Origin: JAWRCU01 sp033542235
GTDB taxonomy: Bacteria; Pseudomonadota; Alphaproteobacteria; Rhizobiales; Rhizobiaceae
Assembly: GCF_033542235.1 (NCBI RefSeq)
Contig: NZ_JAWRCU010000001.1
Location: forward strand, 496,001 to 560,000
Reading direction: 5' to 3'
Length of the DNA stretch: 64,000 bases
In this document: positions 25,324 through 34,778 of the stretch, piece by piece
Numbering within the stretch: position 1 is the first letter of the stretch
Layout of the letters: every line of letters starts with the position of its first letter
Position numbers and translations under genes: made by a program
The notes under the pieces: model-generated
What the model saw: the letters and a program-made list of their open reading frames with translations, nothing else
Database searches by the model: none
What the model was told of the DNA's origin: nothing

Positions 25324-26412
25324 TCAGTCAGTTTCCTCTCTGGGCACAGCACTGAGCCGCTCCGGAATGTCGGTCAGCGGCAAGTCCTGCACATCGGGAT
25401 ACCGTTCCTCGCGAACCCAGCGCGCCCGTCGCAAAAACCACCAGGCAATATTAGTCGCCAAACCCGGCCGGTACAGCGCATTCGGCATGAAAAGCGTAAA
25501 GGCCAGCACCGTTTCGTCAGTGCGACTTTCCGTTGCGTGCCAGCAGCCGAGCTGTGGAAAGCCAGTCCAGGAGAGAGTTTCATACAGGTTTAGCACGGCA
25601 GCTTCCTTCGCAATCGCGGGGAGCGTGTCCCCATATGGCAGCTCCAGTGTGGCCATGAGACCGTGGCCCAGCTGGAGATGTTTTGCCTCTGTCAGAAGGT
25701 GGATCATTGCGAAGTTGTTTCCAAAGGAAGTTGCAAGCGACAATCTCGTGCGATTACCCATGCTGACACAGTAATCGGACTGACCCCACTTCTCGGCAAA
25801 GATTTCGAATTCGTCTGTGCCGGACCAGCGGCTCGGGCCCTTGCCGCTAGGGGCATAGATATCACCCACGACGCCAAGGACCCCATTGAATTCAATGTCA
25901 CGGAGATGGGCGGGACGAGACGTGTTTGGCTCCCCACCTAGCAACTCTGCCATCATAGACGCATGAAGCTGCGCATTGATCGGCTGAATCACCGCGGTCT
26001 CGGCCAAAAGTTCCGGCATCCAGCCGATTGTGTCACGCGTGAAGTAAGCAGAGCTGCTGAACCGCAAACCTGAGACCGTTGGTGTAGGCCCGGGTGACTC
26101 CACAGGAACATAAACCCACCCATAGGTCGATGTCGCGACCGGCGCCGTCATCGCGACGAATTTCATGAAACGATCACTCTCGATCGGTGCGTTCTTCAGA
26201 AAGTCCGTTACGACCATGATCCTCAGCTCGCTGTCCGCCGCCGCCTCCGCGGCCTGCTGAACGCGCGCGCATACACGGAAATCACCGGGCCACCAATTAA
26301 ACCCCGGCGCCTCACCTTTCCCGCCTTTTATCCAGCGAACCTCACCATCGACCTCCCAGATTTCGGCAAGGCGCTCGAGCGCTCTCTGTCCGAGCTCATC
26401 GAAGCTGCTCAT
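25324..26412 (-). CDS. Uncharacterised protein, tandem paralogue 1
   Basis: 362 residues, cytoplasmic, no signal peptide. Shared landmarks with the next gene: LAEIWEVDG start region, PGFNWWPGDFRV, TDFLKNAPIESDRF, STYGWVYVP, DTIGWMPELLAETA, SRPAHLRDIEF, and a C-terminal GCWHATESR followed by MPNALYRPGLATNI. Trp-rich conserved motifs suggest a folded enzyme or effector domain, but I recognise no family. Start at 26412 follows GGAGGTTCT. It lies 56 bp downstream of its paralogue, probably one transcript. Confidence 0.75.
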   Translation of the reverse strand: MSSFDELGQRALERLAEIWEVDGEVRWIKGGKGEAPGFNWWPGDFRVCARVQQAAEAAADSELRIMVVTDFLKNAPIESDRFMKFVAMTAPVATSTYGWVYVPVESPGPTPTVSGLRFSSSAYFTRDTIGWMPELLAETAVIQPINAQLHASMMAELLGGEPNTSRPAHLRDIEFNGVLGVVGDIYAPSGKGPSRWSGTDEFEIFAEKWGQSDYCVSMGNRTRLSLATSFGNNFAMIHLLTEAKHLQLGHGLMATLELPYGDTLPAIAKEAAVLNLYETLSWTGFPQLGCWHATESRTDETVLAFTLFMPNALYRPGLATNIAWWFLRRARWVREERYPDVQDLPLTDIPERLSAVPREETD

Positions 26413-26468
26413 AGAACCTCCAAGCGCGAAGCCCTGTTCCCCCTGGACCTTATGGCGGCGCCAATCCC

Positions 26469-27701
26469 TCAACCAAAGATTGCAATCAAGCGACGCAGCA
26501 AATTCCGTCGCGCCGAGCCCTCGCGTGCTGCGGCGGACAGACCGATCTGGTTGGCGAGTTGGCAACCGCCTCCCGTCACCCGAGCGCTCCAGTCCCCTTC
26601 TATTTCTTCACTGAGCCTGCCAAGGCGCTGCTCTAGATCGTCGACCATCGGCAAATCCTGCATATCGGGATACACCTGCTCGTAAGCCCAGCGAAGCCGC
26701 TGCAAAAACCAGACAGTGATCTGAGTGGCCAATCCCGGCCGGTACAGCGCATTCGGCATGAAAAGCGTGAAGGCCAGCCCACTTTCTCCCGGGCGTATTT
26801 CGTCCGCGTGCCAGCACCCAAACTGCGGAAAACCGGTCCATCCCCCAAACTCGAACAGGTTTAGGGCCGCAGCCTCCTTGGCAATAAAGAGGGACGGGCC
26901 GAAATACGGCAGCTCCAAGCTGGCCATGAGACCGTGGCCCAACTGAGGATGAACCTCTGCTGTCACGAGGAGGATGTGTGCGCTGTCGCTTACAACAGGA
27001 ATTTCAAGCGAGATCCCGGCGGGATCACCGTTGTCAGACAATTGATCTGACCGACCCCATCTCTCGGCGATCATCGTCAATTCATCCGTGCCGGACCAGC
27101 GGCTCGGGCTTTCGCCTAGAGGGGCATAGTCGTCAGCGACAACCTCGAAAATTTTGTGGAATTTGAGATGACGGAGATGCGCGGGACGAGACGTGTCGGG
27201 TTCCCCGCCGCCAATCTCATCTGGTATGACAGTGGTTTGGAACTGTGCATTGATCGGCTGAAGCAATGCTGTCCGAGCCAGAAGTTCCGGCATCCAGCCG
27301 ATCGTATCCTGCGTGACGTAAGCGGTGCTGCCGAGCCGCAGGCGTCGCACCGCTGGTTCGGAGCCGGCTGCTTCCGGGGAAGCTAATTCCGGGAGAAAAT
27401 AAACCCACCCATAGGTCGAATTCGTAAAGAGCGCTGTTGCCGCAGCCCATTCCACAAAGTGATCACTCTCGGTCGGCACGTCCTTTAAAAAGTCCGTGCT
27501 GACGATAACCCTCAACTCCCTCTCCGAGGCCCCTTCCTCGCGCCTGTTGATGCGTACGCTTACCCGGAAATCACCCGGCCACCAGTCAAACCCTGGTGGC
27601 TCATGTTCCCCGCCCTCCACCCAGCGGATTCCACTATCGATCTGCCAGATTTCGACGAGGCGATCGAGCACCTGCTTTCCGAACTCGCCCAAGCTGGTCA
27701 T
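26469..27701 (-). CDS. Uncharacterised protein, tandem paralogue 2
   Basis: 410 residues, about half identical to the following gene product by eye (PGFDWWPGDFRVSVRI, DTIGWMPELLARTA, SRPAHLRHLKFHK, FGCWHADEIRPGES, MPNALYRPGLATQI). It carries an extra C-terminal tail of about 50 residues (VTGGGCQLANQIGLSAAARE) absent from its paralogue. Start ATG at 27701 has GGTGGG upstream. The pair arose by tandem duplication. Function unknown; no transmembrane or secretion signal. Confidence 0.75.
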   Translation of the reverse strand: MTSLGEFGKQVLDRLVEIWQIDSGIRWVEGGEHEPPGFDWWPGDFRVSVRINRREEGASERELRVIVSTDFLKDVPTESDHFVEWAAATALFTNSTYGWVYFLPELASPEAAGSEPAVRRLRLGSTAYVTQDTIGWMPELLARTALLQPINAQFQTTVIPDEIGGGEPDTSRPAHLRHLKFHKIFEVVADDYAPLGESPSRWSGTDELTMIAERWGRSDQLSDNGDPAGISLEIPVVSDSAHILLVTAEVHPQLGHGLMASLELPYFGPSLFIAKEAAALNLFEFGGWTGFPQFGCWHADEIRPGESGLAFTLFMPNALYRPGLATQITVWFLQRLRWAYEQVYPDMQDLPMVDDLEQRLGRLSEEIEGDWSARVTGGGCQLANQIGLSAAAREGSARRNLLRRLIAIFG

Positions 27702-28004
27702 GGTACCCACCGTGAAGCCTGTCCTTTTTGGACCCGCAACCCCTATCACCGCGCCGTCATCTCTGCAACTGTCGGTTGCTGATAAGTCTAAGTGCTCTTA
27801 CGATCGCATACACTCGCTGACGTCGCCGACTTACGTTTAGGCGGTGCCACGAGTCGTTTCGAGCATTTGCCGTGCCGGAGCCTGCATCAGGTTTGGTGCT
27901 CGTTCGAACTGAACGCTCTCTTAGCGCCTGATCAGTAGCTCATGATTCATTATGGGACGGGGCGTGCGACTGGCCCCGTCCGCGGGCGGATTGCCTGGTG
28001 CAAC
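27702..28004. other. Intergenic region
   Basis: Upstream region of the tandem paralogues and downstream of the glycine-rich gene. No gene or clear regulatory repeat seen; presumably contains the paralogues' promoter. Confidence 0.4.
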
Positions 28005-28430
28005 TCAACAGCGCTGCCCTGCCTTAGCCTGGTGTCCGGGCGCACAATTGCCGCTCGAACTTGAATTCCCGTTTATCGAGCCGGTAGAGCCGCTGTTACC
28101 ATTGCTGCCGGTTCCGCCTCCGTTGTTCGTGGCGCCAGTGCTACCCGCGGCGCCTCCGGTTGCGCCGCCCGTGCCCATTGACCCGGTGCCACCCGAAGTG
28201 CCTCCGGTCGCGCCGCTCGTGCCCATGGAGCCGGTGCCACTCGAGGTGCCCCCGGCTCCGCCACCTGTGCCGGCGGAGCCGCCACCGGTCCCGGCTCCAG
28301 TTCCGCCCCCCGCGCCACCTGCGGCTCCCGTGCCGCCTCCACCCGTGCCGCCTCCGCCGCCGGCTTGGGCGACCGCCAGACAGGTTGATAGGGCGATCGC
28401 TGCCGACGCCAGTAGAAGTCGCTTCATCAT
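28005..28430 (-). CDS. Exported glycine-rich low-complexity protein
   Basis: About 141 residues: signal peptide MMKRLLLASAAIALSTCLAV with cleavage near AVAQA, then an almost pure Gly/Thr/Ser/Ala repeat region (units such as GGTSSGTGSMGT) and a short tail with two Cys (CAPGHQAKAGQRC). GGAGAATCCC precedes ATG at 28430. Likely disordered, secreted or periplasmic. Similar glycine-rich exported proteins are common in Mesorhizobium and have no assigned function. Confidence 0.75.
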   Translation of the reverse strand: MMKRLLLASAAIALSTCLAVAQAGGGGGTGGGGTGAAGGAGGGTGAGTGGGSAGTGGGAGGTSSGTGSMGTSGATGGTSGGTGSMGTGGATGGAAGSTGATNNGGGTGSNGNSGSTGSINGNSSSSGNCAPGHQAKAGQRC

Positions 28431-28467
28431 GGGATTCTCCATCATTGAATGCGCATCATGCGCTGGG

Positions 28468-28971
28468 CCCTAACAGCATCAGCGATTGGGTGTTCCTGCC
28501 GCGCATGCGACGACTCGATGCACCGCCAGCGGCTGCCCTTCGGCATTCCCGTTCGCCTGACCTGGTCGGCGGCCACCTCCTCGATCATCCGGCGGCCTGC
28601 GTGAACGTCGCCGCATCCCGTCCCCTGGCGCGCAACGAGATCTGGAATTATGCCGGCGTGCTGTTTGCCCGCACCGAACCGGACGCGCCCTGGTCCGACA
28701 TAGAAATTCAGCTCGGTCCGGAGCTCTTCGAACAGCAGACGGCGCCTGCGGGCTATCCCTCGTCGCCCTTCAGCTTCGCTGCCTATTTTACGGTGAACCG
28801 CGCGCGAAGCGAGGGCAGCGCGACCCTGGCGTCACCCGATCATCACGATCATCTCAGGGTCGATCCGGCTTACTTCACCGACCCCGACGGCTACGACATG
28901 CGCATCATGGTTGGCGGCGTGCGGATCGCCCGACAACTGTTCACGACGCACGCGATGCAAGGCCGGGCCGG
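28468..28971 (+). pseudogene. GMC oxidoreductase remnant
   Basis: One frame encodes an internal-to-C-terminal slice of a glucose-methanol-choline oxidoreductase: LVGGHLLDHPAACV (the family's conserved DHP element), LFARTEPDAPWSDIEIQLG, VNRARSEGSATLASPDHHDH and LRVDPAYFTDPDGYDMRIM. The N-terminal FAD-binding domain and the catalytic His-His/Asn C-terminus are missing, there is no start codon in context, and homology ends near 28971. It is a decayed choline/alcohol-dehydrogenase-like gene. Confidence 0.75.
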
Positions 28972-29062
28972 CGCTCCATCCTACGGGCTTCCGGTTTCGA
29001 TGCGTTTCAGAGTGCTTTCAGCCGCCATCCTCCGTTCGACGAGCCCAGTTGAAATTCGGTAG

Positions 29063-29272
29063 CGACTTCACCGCGCAAGTGCTGGTCGATCTGGATGATT
29101 TATAGCTCCACCTCCGAGGGCCGATATTTCGCCTGTTCGATGGCCGCCATGAGTTGACAATGCTCACCTTCGAGCCGCGCTGCATCGCGCTCCACCGCCA
29201 TGAGGCGAATTGATCGAAGCAAATTCTTGCTCCCAAAGCGTCCTGACACTTTGAAGTTCAAGCGCTATGAGC
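29063..29272. other. Degenerate gap
   Basis: No intact gene. One minus-strand frame ending at 29100 reads as a charged helical tail (MAVERDAARLEGEHCQLMAA) that could be the end of a lost gene, but no ribosome site or family match supports it. Confidence 0.3.
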
Positions 29273-30562
29273 TTAGAAGGGAGGCGTTGGCGAGGCCGCA
29301 CGGAAGTGCTCGCGCAGCGTCTCTGTCTCATACTCGTGGCGGTACAAACCGCGTCTACGCAGAATCGGCACGAGTTCATCGACGATTACCGCAAGCCCAT
29401 CGATTAACCGATCAGGCTGCAAATTGAAGCCGTCGATCGCCCCGCCATGGAACCAATCCTCAATGTGATCGGCGAGCTGCTCGGGCGTGCCAACAAATCC
29501 GGCATGGCCTGATCCGGTGTAGCGCGTCTGCTTGAGGTACTCGCGGACGGTCGGGTTCGTTTTGCGGATCTGCGCAACGATCGATTCGCGGAAGCCTATG
29601 CTGCCGAGGAAAGACTGAGGGTCCTTGAGCGGGCCGAGGACATCTTCGGGAAAAGGCTCGTCGAGTTCGAGTTTCGAAGCGTCGTAGCCGATCGCCTGCG
29701 ACAGCCAGCCGATCGAATATGATGACGGTCCTGCGTCATGGAGTTCATCGCTGCGGCGACGCGCCTCTTCCTCGGTGCTGCCCAGGCTCAGCAACAGGCC
29801 GGGCAGGATCTTGATGTCGTCAGGTGAACGGCCATTGTCACGTGCAAAACCTTTGACCAGGCGGTAGTGCTCGATGGCTTGATTCTTGGTGAGTTCCGCG
29901 GCGAACACGCCTTCGGCCACGCGCCCAGCTAGAGCGCGACCCTGCGGCGAGCCACCTGCCTGAAAGATGACCGGGCGGCCCTGCTTCGACGGCGGCACCC
30001 GCAAACGCCCGTCGACATTGAAGAACTCGCCATGGTGATGAACGTCGTCACTTGTGGCTGCGGACTCCCATAGCGCCCGCACGACGTCGACGAACTCGCT
30101 CGCGCGTTCGTAACGGTCGTCGCGAAAGGGGATGTCGGGCAAGCCGAAGTTGCGTGCCGCGGGGACGCCGCGGGTGGTGACGACATTCCAGGCCGCACGG
30201 CCACCCGTCTGATGGTCCCAGGAGAGGAAGCGCTCGGCGAGCTCAAAGGGGTCATTGAAGGTCGACGAAGCGGTGGCGACCAGGCCCACGCGCGAGGTCG
30301 CTGCGGCCACCTGCCCCCAGTTCACCGTCGGCTCAAGTCGGATCGGATTGGCGTCATAGGCCGGGTCGCCCAATAGCGGTCCATCAGCTAGAAAGAGGGC
30401 GTCGAGGGTGCCGCGCTCGGCGGTCTTGCCAAGGCTCGACCAATAATCCGGGTCGACGAAGGAATCCTTCTTCAGAAGCGGCGTCTTCCATGCCGCCGGG
30501 AGATAGCCCAGCACCAACACGTTGATGCCGAGGAGCACGTGACCAGAACGCCTGTTCGTCAT
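29273..30562 (-). CDS. FMN-dependent monooxygenase, NtaA/DmoA/SnaA family
   Basis: 429 residues of the luciferase-like superfamily. N-terminal GYLPAAWKTPLLKKDSF and LDALFLADGPLLGDP, then TASSTFNDPFELAERFLSWD, GRAAWNVVTTRGVPAARNFG and VIFQAGGSPQGRALAG are hallmarks of the NtaA/DmoA/DszA group, which oxidise nitrilotriacetate, dimethyl sulfide or sulfones using FMNH2 from a separate reductase. GGAGA lies 8 bases before ATG at 30562. Last gene of a large operon with sulfur-acquisition features; a sulfur substrate is likely but not proven. Confidence 0.9.
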   Translation of the reverse strand: MTNRRSGHVLLGINVLVLGYLPAAWKTPLLKKDSFVDPDYWSSLGKTAERGTLDALFLADGPLLGDPAYDANPIRLEPTVNWGQVAAATSRVGLVATASSTFNDPFELAERFLSWDHQTGGRAAWNVVTTRGVPAARNFGLPDIPFRDDRYERASEFVDVVRALWESAATSDDVHHHGEFFNVDGRLRVPPSKQGRPVIFQAGGSPQGRALAGRVAEGVFAAELTKNQAIEHYRLVKGFARDNGRSPDDIKILPGLLLSLGSTEEEARRRSDELHDAGPSSYSIGWLSQAIGYDASKLELDEPFPEDVLGPLKDPQSFLGSIGFRESIVAQIRKTNPTVREYLKQTRYTGSGHAGFVGTPEQLADHIEDWFHGGAIDGFNLQPDRLIDGLAVIVDELVPILRRRGLYRHEYETETLREHFRAASPTPPF

Positions 30563-30582
30563 GAGTGATGTCTCCGTTGTCT

Positions 30583-31506
30583 CTAAAGCGAGACGTGCGG
30601 CTTTGGCGCAGGGAAGGCGGCGCGCGCTGGGGACGGCAGCGGCGCCGGTGCGGACAGGTTGAGCGCGGCGCGCAAAGAGCCGCCGGGCTCGATGGGAGCA
30701 AAGCCGTCGGCAAGCCACCGCTCGGCGGTGTCGAGCAGGTCAGCCACTGACTGCTCAACACCTGCGCGCAGAACGATGCCTTCGATCCCACCCGCCGGCG
30801 GCTCCTTGCCCAACTCTACGACCGGCACCGAGCCCGCAGCACCGAGGACGAGTTCGATCGGATCGTCACCGCTCACCGGCGGCGTGTCCGCCGCCGTTGC
30901 GGCGTACCACGCGATCACCGATGCACCCGTCGCGGGCTCGGGCGCGTTCAACGGCCCCGCGATCGAGAAACTGTTGTCGATATCGACATGCACGATGCGG
31001 TTCGACTGCACGAGGATACCAGTATCCCGGTCGCCGACGATTGAATCGTGCGGCCAGCTTTGCTCAAGTGCGCGCACCGCGCGGGCGGCGTCGTAGGCTG
31101 TCTGGGCGTTGAGCGGCGCGCCACCGCCGAGCCCCGCTCCACCCCAGGCCGGTGCTTCCTTCGGACCTTCTGGCGCATAGGCATCACGCACCCCGATCAG
31201 CACACCGCTGCGACCACCCGACAGGTGAGCAAGCGAGGCGACACGGCGCGCGATGTTGTAGGGGTGGTCGCGCTGCGGCGTCGTGGTGATGAGGAAACGG
31301 CCGTATTTCGTGCTGCCTGCCAAGGTCGCGCCGACCGCGCTGCTTGTCAGCGTGACGGCTGCCGGCGCGCTGCCGTCGACGCGGTCGATTCCAAGGACGG
31401 TGAACGCAACCGGCAATGCGTCCCACCGGGACAGCAGCGCGCGGTTGCCCGTGAGTTCCACAAGATGCGGTCCGGCCAGGCCAAGCGCGAGGTAGGGAGT
31501 TGTCAT
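30583..31506 (-). CDS. Luciferase-like (LLM) family protein, short divergent member
   Basis: 307 residues. Parts match the bacterial-luciferase fold in weakened form: a N-terminal strand (YLALGLAGPHLVEL), LPVAFTVLGIDRVDG, and YNIARRVASLAHLSGGRSG in the place of the usual R-x-x-TLDHLSGGR element. It probably belongs to the same flavin-dependent system as the adjacent monooxygenases. It lies 12 bp after the acyl-CoA-dehydrogenase-like gene and 20 bp before the NtaA-like gene. Confidence 0.7.
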   Translation of the reverse strand: MTTPYLALGLAGPHLVELTGNRALLSRWDALPVAFTVLGIDRVDGSAPAAVTLTSSAVGATLAGSTKYGRFLITTTPQRDHPYNIARRVASLAHLSGGRSGVLIGVRDAYAPEGPKEAPAWGGAGLGGGAPLNAQTAYDAARAVRALEQSWPHDSIVGDRDTGILVQSNRIVHVDIDNSFSIAGPLNAPEPATGASVIAWYAATAADTPPVSGDDPIELVLGAAGSVPVVELGKEPPAGGIEGIVLRAGVEQSVADLLDTAERWLADGFAPIEPGGSLRAALNLSAPAPLPSPARAAFPAPKPHVSL

Positions 31507-31518
31507 CGAGCCTTCTCC

Positions 31519-32775
31519 TCAGTTGCCTTGGCCGCCGCGCCCGAGTCGAGCGATGCTCGACACAGGCGAATTGTCATTGACCAGGTAGTCGCCCAGGATG
31601 CGCGCCTTGTAGGCGACCGGGTTATGCGACGCGAGCGTGCGTGCATTGCGCCAATGGCGATCGAGCGCGGTTTCCTCGGAGGTCGCGGACGCGCCGAGAG
31701 CATCGAAGACATGCGTGGCCGCGTAGAGGACGCCATCGATGATCGCGAGTTGCGCCTGCGATACAGCCACTTCTCCGTCCACGGCGCGCTTGTCGCGCAG
31801 CGCCACGTCGCCGGCCGCGTGGGCAGCGGCGATGAGATCGAGGGAGCTTGCGGCACGGCGCAAGGCGGCCTCCGTCGAGAAGACCCGCACCGATACTTCG
31901 CCGATCACTTGCAGCAGTTGCGGGTCAAGCGCCGGTACCGGGTTGAGACCTTGCGGGTAGTTGCGCCCGCGCGACTTGAGCGCAGCGATGCCGTCGCGCA
32001 GGATTGCGCGCGTGATGCCGGCGAGCACGGCCAGGATAGCCGTCTGGTAGAAGTGTCCTTGATAGACAACGCGCTCGCTTGCCGGGAAGACGTCGCCCTC
32101 GCGTGCGAGAGCATTCTGGTAGGTGGCGCTGCCGCTCGCCGTGGTGCGCTGGCCAAAGCCCGGCCAGTCGTCATTAACCACGACGCCCGGCTGATGGCGG
32201 CTCACCAGGGTGGTGATGAGCGAGCCGTCTTCGCCCTTGCCGATCACGTCGAGCCAGTCGGCATAGAGGCTGCCGGTGGCATAGAACTTCGCGCCGGTGA
32301 CCTTGTAGTGGTCGTCCTCACGGGTCACGGTCGTCTTGATGGTGGCGTAGGTGCCGTTGTTGGCTTCCGTCCAGCCGCCGCCGACGAATTCGCGGTCACG
32401 GAAGCGCTGGAACCAGCGGTCGTTGGTCGGCGACGGCCGCGCGTTAAGGCGATCTTCGATGAAGGCCAGGTGATTGCGCCATACGTGGGCGACATTCGCG
32501 TCGGCTTCCGCCAGCAAGGCCAAAAGGTAGTACGTCTGCTCGAGCGAGGCACCCCACCCGCCAAACTCCTCGGGTATCCGCACTAGAGCGAAATCGGCAT
32601 CCTTGAGCCACTGCACCTGCTCATAGGGAAAGGTGCGATTGCGCTCGCGCTCGACATTGCCCTCGGCGATGCGGTCGAAGATCGGCTGGAAGCGCGCCAC
32701 GAGATCTTCCTCCCCCGCCGTAGCGGGGCGCAAATAGCTCAGCGAAGTTGGTGCTTCCACTGCCGTCATGTTCAT
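31519..32775 (-). CDS. Acyl-CoA-dehydrogenase-fold flavoprotein (SfnB/DszC-like)
   Basis: 418 residues in the acyl-CoA dehydrogenase superfamily: FALVRIPEEFGGWGASLEQT near residue 62, EANNGTYATIKTTVTRE, then YKVTGAKFYATGSLYADW, and a C-terminal helical domain ending ASHNPVAYKARILGDYLVN. This subgroup includes DszC and SfnB monooxygenases, which use reduced flavin to oxidise sulfur heterocycles or sulfones. AAGGAGACA stands before ATG at 32775. Its setting among LLM monooxygenases supports a sulfur-acquisition role. Confidence 0.88.
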   Translation of the reverse strand: MNMTAVEAPTSLSYLRPATAGEEDLVARFQPIFDRIAEGNVERERNRTFPYEQVQWLKDADFALVRIPEEFGGWGASLEQTYYLLALLAEADANVAHVWRNHLAFIEDRLNARPSPTNDRWFQRFRDREFVGGGWTEANNGTYATIKTTVTREDDHYKVTGAKFYATGSLYADWLDVIGKGEDGSLITTLVSRHQPGVVVNDDWPGFGQRTTASGSATYQNALAREGDVFPASERVVYQGHFYQTAILAVLAGITRAILRDGIAALKSRGRNYPQGLNPVPALDPQLLQVIGEVSVRVFSTEAALRRAASSLDLIAAAHAAGDVALRDKRAVDGEVAVSQAQLAIIDGVLYAATHVFDALGASATSEETALDRHWRNARTLASHNPVAYKARILGDYLVNDNSPVSSIARLGRGGQGN

Positions 32776-32821
32776 TGTCTCCTTGTTGCTGACGCCGCGT
32801 GCTTCTGTGCCGATGTGACCT

Positions 32822-33814
32822 TCAGGAGGCATTGGAGGGATCGCGCCATCTGGTGACGACGTCGACGACAAAGGTGCAGAGCACGAAAGATGCGGCCGCA
32901 AAGATGGTCGTTCCGATGACGACGGGAAAATCGCCGTCCAGTGCCGAGTTGATCGCCAGCCGGCCGACGCCGTCCAGCCCGAAGATCGTCTCGGTGACGA
33001 TCGCCCCGCCCATGATGACGGCAAGTTCCAGCCCACCGAGGGTGATTACTGGGTTGAGTGCAGCCTTCAGCGCGTGGTCGTAATAGATCCGCCATTCCGG
33101 CACGCCCTTGGCGCGCGCCGTCCTGATATAGTCCTCGCCGAGTACCTCGAGCATGCTGGCGCGGACGACCCTCTGGAAAATGCCGATCTCGGCAAGCGCC
33201 AGCGTCAGCCAGGGCAGCGCCAGATGACGTGCCCATTCAAACGGATTTGCGGTCAGCGGAACGTAGCCGCTGCTCGGAAACCAGAAGATCCCGTAGTTGG
33301 AGAGCTCGAAGAACAGAAAATAGGAAATGAGGATGCCGGACAGGAAGGTCGGCACCGACAAGCTCACATAGGCAATGCCGGAGATCCCGGTGTCGAGCCA
33401 CGAGCCTTGCCGGCGCGCCGAAATGACGCCGAGCACGATCGAAAGCGTCATCCATATGACGACGGCGCCGAGGGCCAGCGACAGCGTCACCGGCGCCTTG
33501 GACAGGATCAGGTCCGTCACCGCCGTCTGCTTCCGAAAGGAATAACCCAATCCCGGCGGCCAGTGTGCAAGCCCCATCGGCGCACCCTGGATGTCCGGGC
33601 CGCGATAAAGGTAGTACCAGAGCTGCTGATACCACGGCTCGTTCAGTCTCAATGCATGTGCGATGGCGTCGATCGCCTGCTGGCTTGCGTTGCGCGGTGC
33701 CAGCATGGCAGCCGGATTTCGATAGGCGATGCGCGTGATGAAAAACGCGATCACCAGCACGATGAGAAGGGTCGAGGTGGCCCGAAACAGCAGGCCGGTA
33801 GCATGCCGGATCAT
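32822..33814 (-). CDS. ABC transporter permease (DppB-like)
   Basis: About 330 residues with six membrane helices and the binding-protein-dependent permease EAA loop RTARAKGVPEWRIYYDHALK. N-terminal GLLFRATSTLLIVLVIAFF is the conserved first helix of DppB/OppB. It pairs with the DppC-like permease whose stop lies a few bases upstream. ATG at 33814 is taken (GTG at 33817 is possible). Part of the oligopeptide/nickel-type importer in the sulfur operon. Confidence 0.88.
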   Translation of the reverse strand: MIRHATGLLFRATSTLLIVLVIAFFITRIAYRNPAAMLAPRNASQQAIDAIAHALRLNEPWYQQLWYYLYRGPDIQGAPMGLAHWPPGLGYSFRKQTAVTDLILSKAPVTLSLALGAVVIWMTLSIVLGVISARRQGSWLDTGISGIAYVSLSVPTFLSGILISYFLFFELSNYGIFWFPSSGYVPLTANPFEWARHLALPWLTLALAEIGIFQRVVRASMLEVLGEDYIRTARAKGVPEWRIYYDHALKAALNPVITLGGLELAVIMGGAIVTETIFGLDGVGRLAINSALDGDFPVVIGTTIFAAASFVLCTFVVDVVTRWRDPSNAS

Positions 33815-33818
33815 CACG

Positions 33819-34778
33819 TCACCCGCTGTGGCGATGGGGATCGAGCACGTTGCGCAAACCGGCGCTCAGCGTGTTGAAGCCGGCGACGGTCAGGAACAGC
33901 GCTATGCCCGGCCCGAGCAGGAACCATGGCTGTACCTGGTAGAGTGACGAGCGCTGCGCCTCGGCGATCATGTTTCCCCAGCTCGGCTCGGGCGCCTGAA
34001 CGCCGACTCCGAGGAAGGAAAGCGTGGCCTCGGCTATGATATTGGTCGGCAGTTGGACTGCCCAATAGACGAGGATCACCGGTGCGATGTTGGGCAGGAT
34101 CTCGCGCAGGATGATGCGCGCCTTCGACGTGCCGATCGTCTGCGCGGCCTCGACCAGCGGGCTGCGGCGCAGCACCAGCACGAGGCCGCGTGTAAGACGC
34201 GCGAAATAGGTCCAGGAAAACAGCGTGATGATGAGCACCACCACCACCGAAGGCGCTACCAGCACCTTGCCGTCCGTGCCCCGGTTGAGCGAAAGCAGAC
34301 TGAGCGCCGTGACGATGAAGGGGAACGAGAGCGCGACGTCGATCCCCTGCGAGATGATGCGATCGATGCGCGCCCCGAGAAAGCCGCTGACAAGGCCAAT
34401 CGCAGTGCCGATGAACATGGCAAGCGTGGTCGCCGGGATGGCGATAGCCAACGATACGCGCGCGCCGTAAAGCGTGCGCACCAAGACGTCGCGGCCGTTA
34501 CCGTCGGCACCTAGCGGAAATTCCAGTGTGGGGCCGGTGGGCAGTCCCATCTCGGTCAGCGCCGTATCGCGGAACTGTTCCGTTGGCCCGTGTCCCAGCA
34601 GCCACGCAACCGCCGGCGCCAGCAGCGCGCCCGCGGCAACGAAAGTGATGATCATTGCACCGGCGCGAAAGGATTTTTCCCGAAACAGCGCGCCAACGAC
34701 AAGCGACGCATAGGACCTGACGACCTCGCTGCGGCCCTCAAGGACGTCCGTACCGGCAAGCGCGTGGACTTCAGCCAT
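33819..34778 (-). CDS. ABC transporter permease (DppC-like)
   Basis: About 319 residues: cytoplasmic N-terminus, first helix AGAMIITFVAAGALLAPAVA, then EFPLGADGNGRDVLVRTLYG, the DppC signature, and EAA loop AAQTIGTSKARIILREILPN. ATG at 34778 overlaps the end of the ATPase gene by 8 bases, giving translational coupling. Partner of the DppB-like subunit. Confidence 0.9.
   Translation of the reverse strand: MAEVHALAGTDVLEGRSEVVRSYASLVVGALFREKSFRAGAMIITFVAAGALLAPAVAWLLGHGPTEQFRDTALTEMGLPTGPTLEFPLGADGNGRDVLVRTLYGARVSLAIAIPATTLAMFIGTAIGLVSGFLGARIDRIISQGIDVALSFPFIVTALSLLSLNRGTDGKVLVAPSVVVVLIITLFSWTYFARLTRGLVLVLRRSPLVEAAQTIGTSKARIILREILPNIAPVILVYWAVQLPTNIIAEATLSFLGVGVQAPEPSWGNMIAEAQRSSLYQVQPWFLLGPGIALFLTVAGFNTLSAGLRNVLDPHRHSG

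Noticed and set aside
28005..28430. Plus-strand proline-rich protein opposite the glycine-rich gene
   Set aside because: Pro-rich shadow of the Gly-rich frame; only the minus-strand frame has a ribosome site and signal peptide.
31048..32586. Long plus-strand open frame opposite the SfnB/DszC-like gene
   Set aside because: Antisense shadow; the minus-strand product has complete acyl-CoA-dehydrogenase motifs.
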